Source: Schlegelella_A sp036496385
GTDB lineage: Bacteria; Pseudomonadota; Gammaproteobacteria; Burkholderiales; Burkholderiaceae_C
DNA length: 64,000 nt
Direction of reading: 5' to 3'
NCBI GenBank assembly: GCA_036496385.1
Contig: DASXLD010000066.1
Span: 1-64,000 of the forward strand
Below the pieces are notes generated by a model. That model ran no database searches and had not been told where the DNA came from. It was given only the letters and a program-made list of their open reading frames with translations. Of the stretch, positions 35,464 to 43,796 are shown piece after piece. Each line of letters opens with the position of its first letter. Within the stretch, counting starts at the first letter, position 1. A program made the translations under genes and the position numbers.

Positions 35464-36369
35464 ATGGTCGCGCCGCTCTTCCTGCTCGCTCCGCCGCGCT
35501 CGTACACGTCGCTCATCAACGCGATGCTGGGCCAGCATCCGCAGGCGTTCGGTCTTCCCGAGCTCTGCCTCTTCAACGTCGAGACGCTCGGCCAGCTCTG
35601 GATTCGCAACTCCGACGAAATGGGAAGCGAGGCGAAGACGCGGCACGGGCTGCTGCGCGCGGTCGCCGAGATCTACGCCGGCGAGCAGACGCTGCACAGC
35701 GTGCGCATGGCCGAACACTGGTGCGCGGCGCGCCAGCACCGCAACGTCGCGGCTGTCTATCAGGAGCTGGTGGCCAAGGTCGACCCGTTGATGACGGTGG
35801 AGAAGAGCCCTGCCTACACGGTCGACCCGAAGCGGCTGCGCGCCATCCGGCAGGCCTTCCCCGACGCGCGCTTCCTGCACCTGACTCGCCATCCCGTCGG
35901 CCAGTGCAAGTCGGTGATGAGCCTGTACGACGGCACGTTCGCGCTGTTCGTCAACTCGATCGAATTCACCGACGACCGGGCGTTCGTCGAGCCGCAGTAC
36001 GCGTGGCACGATTTCAACGTCAACATCCTCAACTTCCTCGACTCGGTGCCTGCGGAACAGCAACTCCGCGTGCGGGGCGAGGACATGATGTCGGACCCGC
36101 CCCGATATCTGGTCGCCATCTGTCGCTGGCTCGGGCTGCGCACGGACAGCGATGCGATCGAGGAGATGATGCACCCCGAGCGCTCGCCGTTCGCCTGCTT
36201 CGGCCCGCTCGATGCGCTGTTCGGCAACGATCCCAACTTCCTCTCGGGGCCGTCGTTTCGGCCGCAGAAGGTGAAGATGCCGTCGTTGACCGATCCCGTG
36301 CCGTGGCGCGAAGACGGCCAGGCGCTGAAGCCCCAGGTCGTCGCTCTGGCCCGGGAACTGGGCTATTGA
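35464..36369 (+). CDS. PAPS-dependent sulfotransferase
   Basis: A 301-residue sulfotransferase; ATG at 35464 follows GAAGGAACTAGCG. The 5'-phosphosulfate-binding loop is LAPPRSYTSLINAML (residues 8-22; PRS-x-T/S core), and the 3'-phosphate motif is RFLHLTRHPVGQCKSV (Arg142, Ser150). EKSPAYT (113-119) matches the E-K-[TS]-P element common in bacterial tyrosine- and lipid-type sulfotransferases. No signal peptide or membrane helix is seen, so it acts in the cytoplasm on PAPS from CysDNC. The acceptor (peptide tyrosine, lipid, sugar or polyketide hydroxyl) cannot be read. It is followed at 9 bases by the coiled-coil gene and then the export genes, apparently one operon. Confidence 0.85.
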   Translation: MVAPLFLLAPPRSYTSLINAMLGQHPQAFGLPELCLFNVETLGQLWIRNSDEMGSEAKTRHGLLRAVAEIYAGEQTLHSVRMAEHWCAARQHRNVAAVYQELVAKVDPLMTVEKSPAYTVDPKRLRAIRQAFPDARFLHLTRHPVGQCKSVMSLYDGTFALFVNSIEFTDDRAFVEPQYAWHDFNVNILNFLDSVPAEQQLRVRGEDMMSDPPRYLVAICRWLGLRTDSDAIEEMMHPERSPFACFGPLDALFGNDPNFLSGPSFRPQKVKMPSLTDPVPWREDGQALKPQVVALARELGY

Positions 36370-36378
36370 GGGCCGCAC

Positions 36379-36816
36379 ATGGACGATGCCGCATCGGGCG
36401 ACGCCACCAGAGGGACCGACCTGCAGGAGGGCCAGCGGCCCAAGATCGGGCCGATCCAGGGCGACCCCGTCACGACCCATCCCGATCTCGAGAACCTGAG
36501 CCCGTACCAGCGCGGCCTGCGGGAGGCGCTGCTGCGCGAGTTCAAGGCGCGCAAGGTCAAGAAGTTCGTCGAGAAGCAGGTCAAGTACATCAACGCCAAT
36601 CGGCAGATCGCCGAGGAAATCAAGATCCTCTTCGACGAGCACGGTCAGGCGCCCGCGAACGCCCCGATGGAGGACATCATCGCCGAGCGGCGCCAGCTCG
36701 AGTACCAGGTCAAGTGGTTCGAGGCGATGGCGCTCGAGCTGCAGACGCGGCTGTTGCGCGTGCGCGAGATCGAAGCGCTCGCCCTCGACGTGCTCGAGCG
36801 CGCGCCGGAGAAATGA
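36379..36816 (+). CDS. Coiled-coil protein of unknown function in sulfation/export operon
   Basis: A 145-residue soluble protein with ATG at 36379. The first 45 residues are polar and probably disordered. From about residue 45 it is almost entirely helical with heptad-like spacing (REALLREFKARKVKKFVEKQ, then AERRQLEYQVKWFEAMALEL). It has no Cys, no signal peptide and no known motif. The stop overlaps the next start (ATGA, 36813-36816), so it is translationally coupled to the NodT-family channel gene. Position suggests a cytoplasmic accessory of the sulfotransferase or the exporter. I do not recognise a family. Confidence 0.7.
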   Translation: MDDAASGDATRGTDLQEGQRPKIGPIQGDPVTTHPDLENLSPYQRGLREALLREFKARKVKKFVEKQVKYINANRQIAEEIKILFDEHGQAPANAPMEDIIAERRQLEYQVKWFEAMALELQTRLLRVREIEALALDVLERAPEK

Positions 36817-38372
36817 CCGCGATGGGCAACAGGCGGCCCGTTGGTCCGGCGAAGGGCCTGGCGCTCCTCGCCTCCGGGCTGCTCGCGGCCTGCGCACCCA
36901 TCGGCCCGGACTACCGGCGCCCCGCAGTCACCGCGCCGGACGCGTGGCTCGCACCGACTCCAACGGTCGCCGGTACCCCCGCCGCTGCCGCGAGCACCGC
37001 GGGATCGGCGCGCAGCCTCGCGCCTCCGATCGACGAGCTGCCTCCCGTGGGCGACGCGGAGCTCGTCAACACCGCGTGGTGGAAGGCGATCGGGGATCCC
37101 GCGCTCGATGCGCTGATCCAGACCGCGCTCGACGAGAACAAGGACCTGCGCATCGCTGCCTACCGCATCGACCAGTTCGACGCGATGCTGCAGGTCAGCA
37201 AGTCGGCAAGCGGCCCCCAGGTCAACGTCGCCGCGCAGCGCACGCGCGATACCCTGAGCCAGAACCGCTTCGAGACGCTGAATCCCAACACCCCGCCGGT
37301 CGGCAACACGTACCAAATCTACGGCGCGATCAACTGGGAGCTCGACTTCTGGGGGCGGCTGCGCCGGGCCGACGAGTCGGCGCTGGCGCAGCTGCTCGCG
37401 AGCGAGGAGAGCCGCCGCGCCCTCGTGCTGACGCTCGTGTCGGACGTCGCCTCGACCTATGTGCGCCTGCTCGGCGCCGACCGCGACCTGGCGATCCTGC
37501 GGCGCGCGCTTGCGAGCCGCGAGGAGATGTTCGAACTGCTCGAGAAGAAGTACAAGGGCGGCGGCATCAACGAGCTGCCGGTGCTCAAGGCCCGCGCCGA
37601 AATCGAGGAGGCGCGTGCCGAGATCCCGCCCAAGGAGACCGAGATCAGCGTCCTCGAGCATGCCCTCTGCAGCCTGCTCGGCCGCAATCCGGGCCCGATC
37701 GCCCGCGACAAGCCGATCGAAGCCCTGCTCCTGCCTTCCATCCCGGGTGGCCTGCCTGCCGATCTCCTCATGCAGCGGCCCGACGTCCGCCAGGCCGAGC
37801 AGCAACTCGTCGCCGCCAACGCGGAGATCGGCGTCGCCAAGGCCCAGTACCTGCCGCACATCGGCCTGACCGCCCAGTCGGGCTTCGCAAGCGACGACCT
37901 GAGCAAGCTGCTCGACCTGGCCTCCAATTTCGGAACCTTCGGCGTCACCCTGCTGGGTCCGATCTTCACGAGCGGGCGCATCGCCGGCCAGGTGCGCGAA
38001 GCCGAAGCCATTCAGCACCAGAAGGCGGTGAGCTACCTCCTCAGCGTGCAAACCGCCTTGCGCGAGGTCGAGGATGCGCTGGTGACGAACCGCAAGACCT
38101 ACCAGCGCTTCGCGATCCAGACGCGCCAGCTCGAGATGCTGCAGGAGCACAGGGCGAGCGCCGTGCGTCGATACGAAGGCGGTCGCAGCAGCTATCTCGA
38201 GGTCCTCGAGGCCGACCGCGGCATCTTTACCGCCGAGCTGCAGGCAAACGAAACCCGGCGGATGCGCTACATCGCGCTGATCGGCGTCTACAAGGCCATG
38301 GGCGGCGGCTGGAGTGTGGCCGACTACCGTGCTCCGGACCCAACACGCGAGAACGAGGCGGCTCATGAGTGA
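36813..38372 (+). CDS. Outer-membrane channel lipoprotein, NodT/TolC family
   Basis: A 519-residue TolC-like channel; ATG at 36813 overlaps the previous stop. Signal peptide with lipobox GLLAAC (Cys27) and mature start PIGPDYRRPAVTAPDAW. Two OEP repeats are present (LIQTALDENKDLRIAAYRID, split; QRPDVRQAEQQLVAANAEIG; AQYLPHIGL). It should provide the outer-membrane pore for export. In this operon the partner is the unusual HlyD-type fusion encoded next, whose start lies inside the end of this gene (8-base overlap), and not an RND pump. A longer open frame from 35721 is a shadow of the sulfotransferase gene. It is a distant paralogue of the channel at 18677-20125. Confidence 0.92.
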   Translation: MTAMGNRRPVGPAKGLALLASGLLAACAPIGPDYRRPAVTAPDAWLAPTPTVAGTPAAAASTAGSARSLAPPIDELPPVGDAELVNTAWWKAIGDPALDALIQTALDENKDLRIAAYRIDQFDAMLQVSKSASGPQVNVAAQRTRDTLSQNRFETLNPNTPPVGNTYQIYGAINWELDFWGRLRRADESALAQLLASEESRRALVLTLVSDVASTYVRLLGADRDLAILRRALASREEMFELLEKKYKGGGINELPVLKARAEIEEARAEIPPKETEISVLEHALCSLLGRNPGPIARDKPIEALLLPSIPGGLPADLLMQRPDVRQAEQQLVAANAEIGVAKAQYLPHIGLTAQSGFASDDLSKLLDLASNFGTFGVTLLGPIFTSGRIAGQVREAEAIQHQKAVSYLLSVQTALREVEDALVTNRKTYQRFAIQTRQLEMLQEHRASAVRRYEGGRSSYLEVLEADRGIFTAELQANETRRMRYIALIGVYKAMGGGWSVADYRAPDPTRENEAAHE

Positions 38373-40845
38373 AGAGACCAAGAAGGTCGCGCTGCCGGCC
38401 TACCTGCCGCGCCGGCTGCAGGCGTTCCGCATCGTCCAGGGCGACCACACTTCCTACCTGCTGCGCGACAAGCTGCTCGACAAGACGCATGACCTCGAGC
38501 CGTGGCAGTTCTTCGTCCTCGAGGTGCTGCCGGGCTGCGACGACGTGGCGAAACTCCGCTCGGTCTTCGAGGACCGCTTCGGCCGCCAGATCACCGAGCC
38601 GGAGATCCTGAAGTTCTTCGGCTGGCTCGCCGACAACAAGCTGCTCGACGAAGAGAGCGCCGCGCACCCCCTGCTCAAGCCGTTCACCCGCCAGGGCTAC
38701 GCACTCGAGCAAGGGCTGGTGAAGCCGAAGTCGTTCGAGGAGCTGAGCGCAATGATGGCGCCCACCGCCGGCGCAGCGAAAGCGGCGCCCGCCGTGCCCG
38801 CGGGGGCGCCCGCCGCGGACGACCAGAAGACCATCTCCGAGGACGCGACCCTTCCGGCCGGCATCAACGAGGTCGAAAACCTCGACCCTCGCAGCGCCGG
38901 CAGGACGATTCCTCTGTTCGAGATCAGGCCCTTGCTGGCGACGCTGCTACCGGTCGTGAGGCCGCTGCGATGGGTCGTCTACCTGATGCCGTTCCTCTTC
39001 CTGTCGGCGCTGATCCTGAGCATCCGCTATTCCCCGCTCGGCTATGACGACCTGGCGACGCTGCACGATCTCACCGACCTCGCGGTGCACGCGCTCGTCA
39101 GCCTGTTCACGATCAACATCGCCGCCGTCCTCACGCAGGCGTTCGTGGCGCAGAACTTCCGGGCAAGCGTCGGCCCCCTGAGCATCGGCTTTCGCTTCGG
39201 CTTCTTCCCGCGCTTCACGGTGCGGATCCGGCACACCGACCAGCTGTCTCGGCGCGAGCGCATGTGGCTGCACGCCGGCCCGCTGCTCATGCGGCTGTTC
39301 CTGTTCAGCGTCGGCATCCTGCTCTGGTACAACACCCGCGACACCTTCCTCTTCTTGTCGCGCGCGGGTCTGTCGGTGGCCTTCCTGTGCGCCGTGAACC
39401 TGGTGCTCGAGGGCGGCAACCCGCTGGTCAAGGGCAACGGCTATCACCTGCTCGCGGCTTTCATGAACGAGCCGTACCTGCGCGGCAAGTCGTACCGGGC
39501 TTTCCTCGACACGTTGCGCGGCGGCGCGTCCTCCGAAGCGGACCGCAACGTCCTCGCGACCTACGCGCTCGCGAACTTCGCCTACGCGTTCCTCATCGTC
39601 GCGATCATCCTGATGATCGTGACCCGGTTCCTCGCCCAACTGCAGATCGGCGGGGCGACGATCATCATCGCGCTGGTGCTCGCCGGCTACCTGGTGAGCC
39701 GCATGGTCCAGCGCTTCAAGGCGATTTCCACCGCGTACGACCGCTCGGTGCAGTTCGACCGCTGGCGCCGGCGGGCGCTCCCTGCCGAGGGCGGCGAGAC
39801 CAAGCAGGTCGAGCCTGCCAAGAGCCGTACCGCGATGTACACGCGCACGGCCATTCTGCTGAGCCTGCTGCTCCTCCTCTTCCTGCCCTACCCCTACGAA
39901 GCCGGCGGCACGTTCGACATCTATCCGAGCGACCGGCAGGTCATCACGTCGGACGTCTCCGGCGTGATCGAGGAGGTCTTTTTCACGGGCAGCGAGTCGG
40001 TCAGGAAGGGAACCGTCATCGCGCGCATCGCCGCCACCGACCTGAAGTCGCAGATCGCGGTCCAGGACGCGCGGATCGCGGAGCAGAAGGCGGTGATCAA
40101 GGACCTCGAAGGCCGCCCGAAGAAGGAAGAAGTCGTCGTCGCGGAGCGGGCGCTCGACGTGGCCAAGAAACACGAGAAATACAGCGGCGACAAGGTGCCG
40201 CGCATGGAGCGCCTCTATGCCGACCACGCCGTCTCGTTCGAGGAGCTCGACGCCGCCCGGCGCGAGCACGAGGTGGATATCGACGAGGTGGCCAAGCGTG
40301 CCGCCGACCTCGCCCTGGTCAAGACCGGCGTCACGCCCGACCGGATTGCCGCCGAGCGCGCCAAGCTCGACGCGCTGGCGCAGGAGAAGGCGACGCTGGT
40401 CGGCAAGGTGCAGCGCACGGAGATGCGCATGCCCTTTGACGGCAATATCCTGACCCTCCACCTCAACGAGCGTGTCAACAGCGTGCTCGAACGCGGTCAG
40501 GCATTTGCCACCGTCGAGAACACGCGATCGGTGACGGCGCAGATCGAGGTGCCGGAATCAGAGGCAGGCCGGGTCGTGGTCGGTGCCGTGATCAAGGCGA
40601 AGCCGAATGCCTTCTTCGACCGCGCGTTCCCCGGCAAGGTGCAGACGATCGACCGCAACGTCACGGCCAAGCCTTTCGGCAATGTCGTCAGAGTGATCGC
40701 GGTGATCGACAACCCGGACGGCGAGTTGAAGACCGGAATGACGGGCTTCGCCAAGATCGAGACCGCCACCATGCCGGTGTGGAAGGCGTTCTCGCTCACG
40801 CTCCAGAGGTTCCTGAACATCCAGGTCTGGTCCTGGATCCCCTGA
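38365..40845 (+). CDS. PqqD-like / inactive M50-like / HlyD adaptor fusion membrane protein
   Basis: An 826-residue fusion. Residues about 8-100 look like a PqqD-type winged helix (FRIVQGDHTSYLLRDKLLDK, FFVLEVLPGCDDVAKL), the fold that binds precursor peptides in RiPP pathways. After a linker, residues about 195-515 hold six or seven membrane helices in the arrangement of M50 site-2 proteases, but the HExxH of the first catalytic helix is absent (TINIAAVLTQAFVAQNF) and the later NPxxxxDG motif reads NPLVKGNGYHLL, with Asn for the metal Asp. From about 515 it is a HlyD/biotin-lipoyl adaptor (SDVSGVIEEVFFTGSESV, long helical hairpin, then FDGNILTL and a beta-barrel). It probably links inner membrane to the NodT-type channel. 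No ABC or RND energiser is adjacent. Confidence 0.83.
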   Translation: MSEETKKVALPAYLPRRLQAFRIVQGDHTSYLLRDKLLDKTHDLEPWQFFVLEVLPGCDDVAKLRSVFEDRFGRQITEPEILKFFGWLADNKLLDEESAAHPLLKPFTRQGYALEQGLVKPKSFEELSAMMAPTAGAAKAAPAVPAGAPAADDQKTISEDATLPAGINEVENLDPRSAGRTIPLFEIRPLLATLLPVVRPLRWVVYLMPFLFLSALILSIRYSPLGYDDLATLHDLTDLAVHALVSLFTINIAAVLTQAFVAQNFRASVGPLSIGFRFGFFPRFTVRIRHTDQLSRRERMWLHAGPLLMRLFLFSVGILLWYNTRDTFLFLSRAGLSVAFLCAVNLVLEGGNPLVKGNGYHLLAAFMNEPYLRGKSYRAFLDTLRGGASSEADRNVLATYALANFAYAFLIVAIILMIVTRFLAQLQIGGATIIIALVLAGYLVSRMVQRFKAISTAYDRSVQFDRWRRRALPAEGGETKQVEPAKSRTAMYTRTAILLSLLLLLFLPYPYEAGGTFDIYPSDRQVITSDVSGVIEEVFFTGSESVRKGTVIARIAATDLKSQIAVQDARIAEQKAVIKDLEGRPKKEEVVVAERALDVAKKHEKYSGDKVPRMERLYADHAVSFEELDAARREHEVDIDEVAKRAADLALVKTGVTPDRIAAERAKLDALAQEKATLVGKVQRTEMRMPFDGNILTLHLNERVNSVLERGQAFATVENTRSVTAQIEVPESEAGRVVVGAVIKAKPNAFFDRAFPGKVQTIDRNVTAKPFGNVVRVIAVIDNPDGELKTGMTGFAKIETATMPVWKAFSLTLQRFLNIQVWSWIP

Positions 40846-40925
40846 GCGGCCGGCGCCGCCGGAGGAGGCCGCCGCATCGCGCCCGTCGTGCTACAGCCAC
40901 GACCGGCTGTGTCGGGGCGCCTTGG

Positions 40926-43480
40926 GCTTCATGGTTTGCGTGGACCCAGCCCGAGGTCGACCCGCCACAGGCCATCGTTGGCGGCCGGGTGCGTGTCGGT
41001 CTCCGGCACGACCCGGTTGTAGTAGATGAAGGGCCCCTGGGTCGTAACGTAGTACTCCGGATCCAGCCGCAAGCGAAACACCGACGTGTCGTTCGTCACC
41101 AAGACCGTGTCCACACGCAGCGGATCGACGCCGCTCACCAAGAGCTGGTTCGGAATGGTGAGATCGAAGAACAGGGGACTCGAACTCGCTTCTGTGAAGA
41201 TGTAGGACCGGCCGTTGTGCACGAACGGCTCCGGGGAAAAGAAATACGGCAGCGCTGCGGGGCCCGTGATGGTCTTGATCACGGTCCACCTCAGCACCTT
41301 GTCCGCGCCCGGAAGCTTGCGGTAGACGAGGAGTTGCGTGCGGGACTTCGCCATCGTGAGGAAGACCATTTCGTTGTTGAATTCGGGCGCGTGCCACGCG
41401 AAGGCACTCAGCAAGTCGGTAGGGCTGAAGGTCAGTTGCTCGAGTACGCCGGTGTCGATGTCGTACAGGAAGATCTGTTGCGGGTCGGCCGGTCCCACCT
41501 GGCCCTGGCCCTGGAAGATGATGCTGTGCGTGCCCGGCACCCAGCGGCGCGAATTGCCATCGGTCAGTTGGCTGATCGGCAGCTCGTGCTCGGTGTTAAT
41601 GTCGGACAGCTTGCGCCAATACAACTTGCCCTTCGGCGCCGAGACGTAGTCGATATAGACGTCCGGATCGGACGGATTTTTCGTCGCATCGGGCGACACA
41701 CGGCCTGTTTGACCCGACAGGATCTTGATCGTCCAGGCGCCGTTGACCATCGACGCGATGCCCACCACAGCGGAATTGTCACTGTGCCGTTGGCCCGGGA
41801 GGTATTGCGTGTAGACAAAGCCCGAGCCGGAGGCCGACTCGAACCACTCCGGGCCGTTCCCGTAGTCGGTCGGAGCGGTGGCGTTGGTGTCGAGCAGCAG
41901 GCCATGGCCGTCGGGCGGAATGAAGTTGCCGGTCTGGGGATCGACCTGCGCAACCCACAGGTTGTTGTTGGCATCCGAGAAGACGAAGCGCGCGTTGCCG
42001 GCGCCGAAGTTGCAGGTATTGCAGGGCACGCCGTCTCGGCCCGAGTCGTATTCGTTGTCGGGAATCGCAGCGGTCGTCACCTGCACTTCCGGCCCGGGCG
42101 ACAGGCTCTGGGCGAACGACAGCGACGCCGCCATTCCGAGGATCGCCGACAAGCGCAACACTGCGCGTCTGGACAGACCGCGGCCCATCGTTTCCTTTCC
42201 CCAGCGTCGAGAAGCCTCGGGCTTCATGGCTTGCGTGGACCGAGTCCGAGGTCGACCCGCCACAGGCCATCGTTGGCGGCCGGGTGCGTGTCGGTCTCCG
42301 GCACGAGCCGGTTGTAGTAGACGAATGGCCCTTGCGCGGTGACGTAGTACTCCGGATCCAGCCGCACGCGAAACACCGACGTCTCGTTCGTCACCAAGCG
42401 CGCGTCCACACGCAGCGGATGGATGCCGCTGATCATGATCTGGTTCGGAATGGTGAGATCGAAGAACTTGAAACTGGAACTTGCTTCGGTGAAGACGTAG
42501 GACCGGCCGTTGTGCACGAAAGGCTCCGGGGAAAAGAAATACGGCAGCGCTGCGGGGCCCGTGATGGTCTTGATCACGGTCCACCTCAGCACCTTGTCCG
42601 CGCCCGGAAGCTTGCGGTAGACGAGGATCTGCGTGCGGTCCTTCGCCATCGTGAGGAACACCAGTTCGTTGTTGAACTCGGGTGCGCGCCACATGAACAC
42701 ACCGGTCAAGTCGGTCGGGCTGGCGGTCAGCTGTTCGAGCACCCCGGTGTCGATGTCGTACATATAGATCTGCTTCACGCGATCGCTCAACTGGCCCTGG
42801 AAAACGATGCTGTGGGTGCCGGGCACCCAGCGCCGGGCGTTGCCATCGGTCAGACCGCTGATCGGAAGCTCGTGCTCGGTGTTGATGTCGGACAGCTTGC
42901 GCCAGTACAACTTGCCCTTCGGCGCCGAGACGTAGTTGATATAGACGTCCGGATCGGACGGGTTCTTCGTCGCGTCCGGGGATGCGCGGCCCGTTGCACC
43001 CGACAGGATGTTGATCGTCCAGGCGCCGTTGACCATCGTCGCGATGCCCACCACCGCGGTGCTGTCACTGTGTGGCTGGCCCGGGAGGAATTGCGTATAG
43101 ACAAAGCCCGATCCGGACGCCGACTCGAACCACTCCGGGCCGTTCCCGTAGTCGGTCGGAGCGGTGGCGTTGGTGTCGAGCAGCAGGCCATGGCCGTCGT
43201 GGGGAATGAAGTTGCCGGTCTGGGAGTCGATCTGCGCAACCCAGAGGTTGTTGTCGGCATCCGAGAAGACGAAGCGCGCGTTCCTGGCGCCGAAGTTGCA
43301 GGTATCGCAGAGCACGCCGTCTCTGCCCGAGTCGTATTCGTTGTCGGGAATCGGAGCGCTCGTCACCTGCACTTCAGGCCCGGGCGACAGGCTCTGTGCG
43401 AACGACAGCGACGCCGCCATTCCGAGGATCGCCGACAAGCGCAACACTGCGCGCCCGGACAGCCAGCGGTCCATCGTTTT
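40926..43480 (-). repeat. Tandem direct duplication of a 1.3-kb gene
   Basis: Two adjacent units, about 40926-42225 and 42225-43480, are nearly identical at the nucleotide level over long stretches. Examples are the shared tract from GGTCGACCCGCCACAGGCC onward at both 3' ends and the shared signal-peptide region at both 5' ends. Differences are scattered point changes plus a few short indels around 41480 and 42770. Each unit contains one gene with its stop and leader, so this is an in-place tandem gene duplication, apparently fairly recent. Confidence 0.88.
40929..42188 (-). CDS. Secreted protein of unknown function, tandem copy A (twin-arginine-like signal)
   Basis: A 419-residue protein; ATG (complement of 42186-42188) follows GGAAAGGAAACG. 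The longer open frame beyond the start is a shadow of copy B. The N-terminus MGRGLSRRAVLRLSAILG resembles a twin-arginine signal, with cleavage near SLSFAQS. The mature part is beta-rich with repeated Trp/Asp/Asn blades (NARFVFSDANNNLWVAQVDP, LYWRKLSDINTEHEL, TQLLVYRKLPG), reminiscent of TolB/PD40-type beta-propellers. A Cys pair (CNTC) lies near the mature start. No catalytic motif is evident. It is the second gene of a two-gene operon, 35 bases behind copy B, and converges with the HlyD-fusion gene. Confidence 0.75.
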   Translation of the reverse strand: MGRGLSRRAVLRLSAILGMAASLSFAQSLSPGPEVQVTTAAIPDNEYDSGRDGVPCNTCNFGAGNARFVFSDANNNLWVAQVDPQTGNFIPPDGHGLLLDTNATAPTDYGNGPEWFESASGSGFVYTQYLPGQRHSDNSAVVGIASMVNGAWTIKILSGQTGRVSPDATKNPSDPDVYIDYVSAPKGKLYWRKLSDINTEHELPISQLTDGNSRRWVPGTHSIIFQGQGQVGPADPQQIFLYDIDTGVLEQLTFSPTDLLSAFAWHAPEFNNEMVFLTMAKSRTQLLVYRKLPGADKVLRWTVIKTITGPAALPYFFSPEPFVHNGRSYIFTEASSSPLFFDLTIPNQLLVSGVDPLRVDTVLVTNDTSVFRLRLDPEYYVTTQGPFIYYNRVVPETDTHPAANDGLWRVDLGLGPRKP

Positions 43481-43495
43481 CGGAATCGCCCTCAT
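42224..43495 (-). CDS. Secreted protein of unknown function, tandem copy B
   Basis: A 423-residue protein, paralogue of copy A with most residues identical. The start is the ATG at 43495; an ATG seven codons later (43474) aligns with the start of copy A and is possible. The signal reads LSGRAVLRLSAILGMAAS: the first Arg of the copy A pair is Gly here, so a Tat route would be lost and a Sec route is likely if exported. The Cys pair is CDTC. Blades match copy A; divergence is greatest near LSDRVKQIYMYD, where copy A has a 4-residue insertion. It is the first gene of the pair. No family or function is recognised. Confidence 0.75.
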   Translation of the reverse strand: MRAIPKTMDRWLSGRAVLRLSAILGMAASLSFAQSLSPGPEVQVTSAPIPDNEYDSGRDGVLCDTCNFGARNARFVFSDADNNLWVAQIDSQTGNFIPHDGHGLLLDTNATAPTDYGNGPEWFESASGSGFVYTQFLPGQPHSDSTAVVGIATMVNGAWTINILSGATGRASPDATKNPSDPDVYINYVSAPKGKLYWRKLSDINTEHELPISGLTDGNARRWVPGTHSIVFQGQLSDRVKQIYMYDIDTGVLEQLTASPTDLTGVFMWRAPEFNNELVFLTMAKDRTQILVYRKLPGADKVLRWTVIKTITGPAALPYFFSPEPFVHNGRSYVFTEASSSFKFFDLTIPNQIMISGIHPLRVDARLVTNETSVFRVRLDPEYYVTAQGPFVYYNRLVPETDTHPAANDGLWRVDLGLGPRKP

Positions 43496-43796
43496 CTCGC
43501 ATCCCGTCCTTGGCTTGCCCCGGGCATCCTAGCAAGATCATCTCCGCAGCGAGCCACCTCGAGCGGTCGGAACCGCTCGAATCGGGGGGCTCAAGACCGG
43601 CGAGAACAAGAGTAGAAGGCGAACGCGCCGGCGCTGCTGAAGCCTCCGTCGCTCGGTCGCCGCGTGCCAGTGCTTCAACCGTGCGCGGCTGGCGGCCAGC
43701 AACGATTGATGGTGTACAAGGTGCCTCTGCCTTAGTCCTTGTCGGCGAGCGGGCAGTGCTTTCGAAGCCGAAATATCGAGGCTTGAACGGGTCCGG
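43496..43796 (+). other. Divergent intergenic region
   Basis: About 300 bases separate the duplicated pair from the propeller-like gene. It should hold promoters for both directions. Short frames on both strands lack coding character. I see no clear hairpin, repeat or promoter box. Confidence 0.3.
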
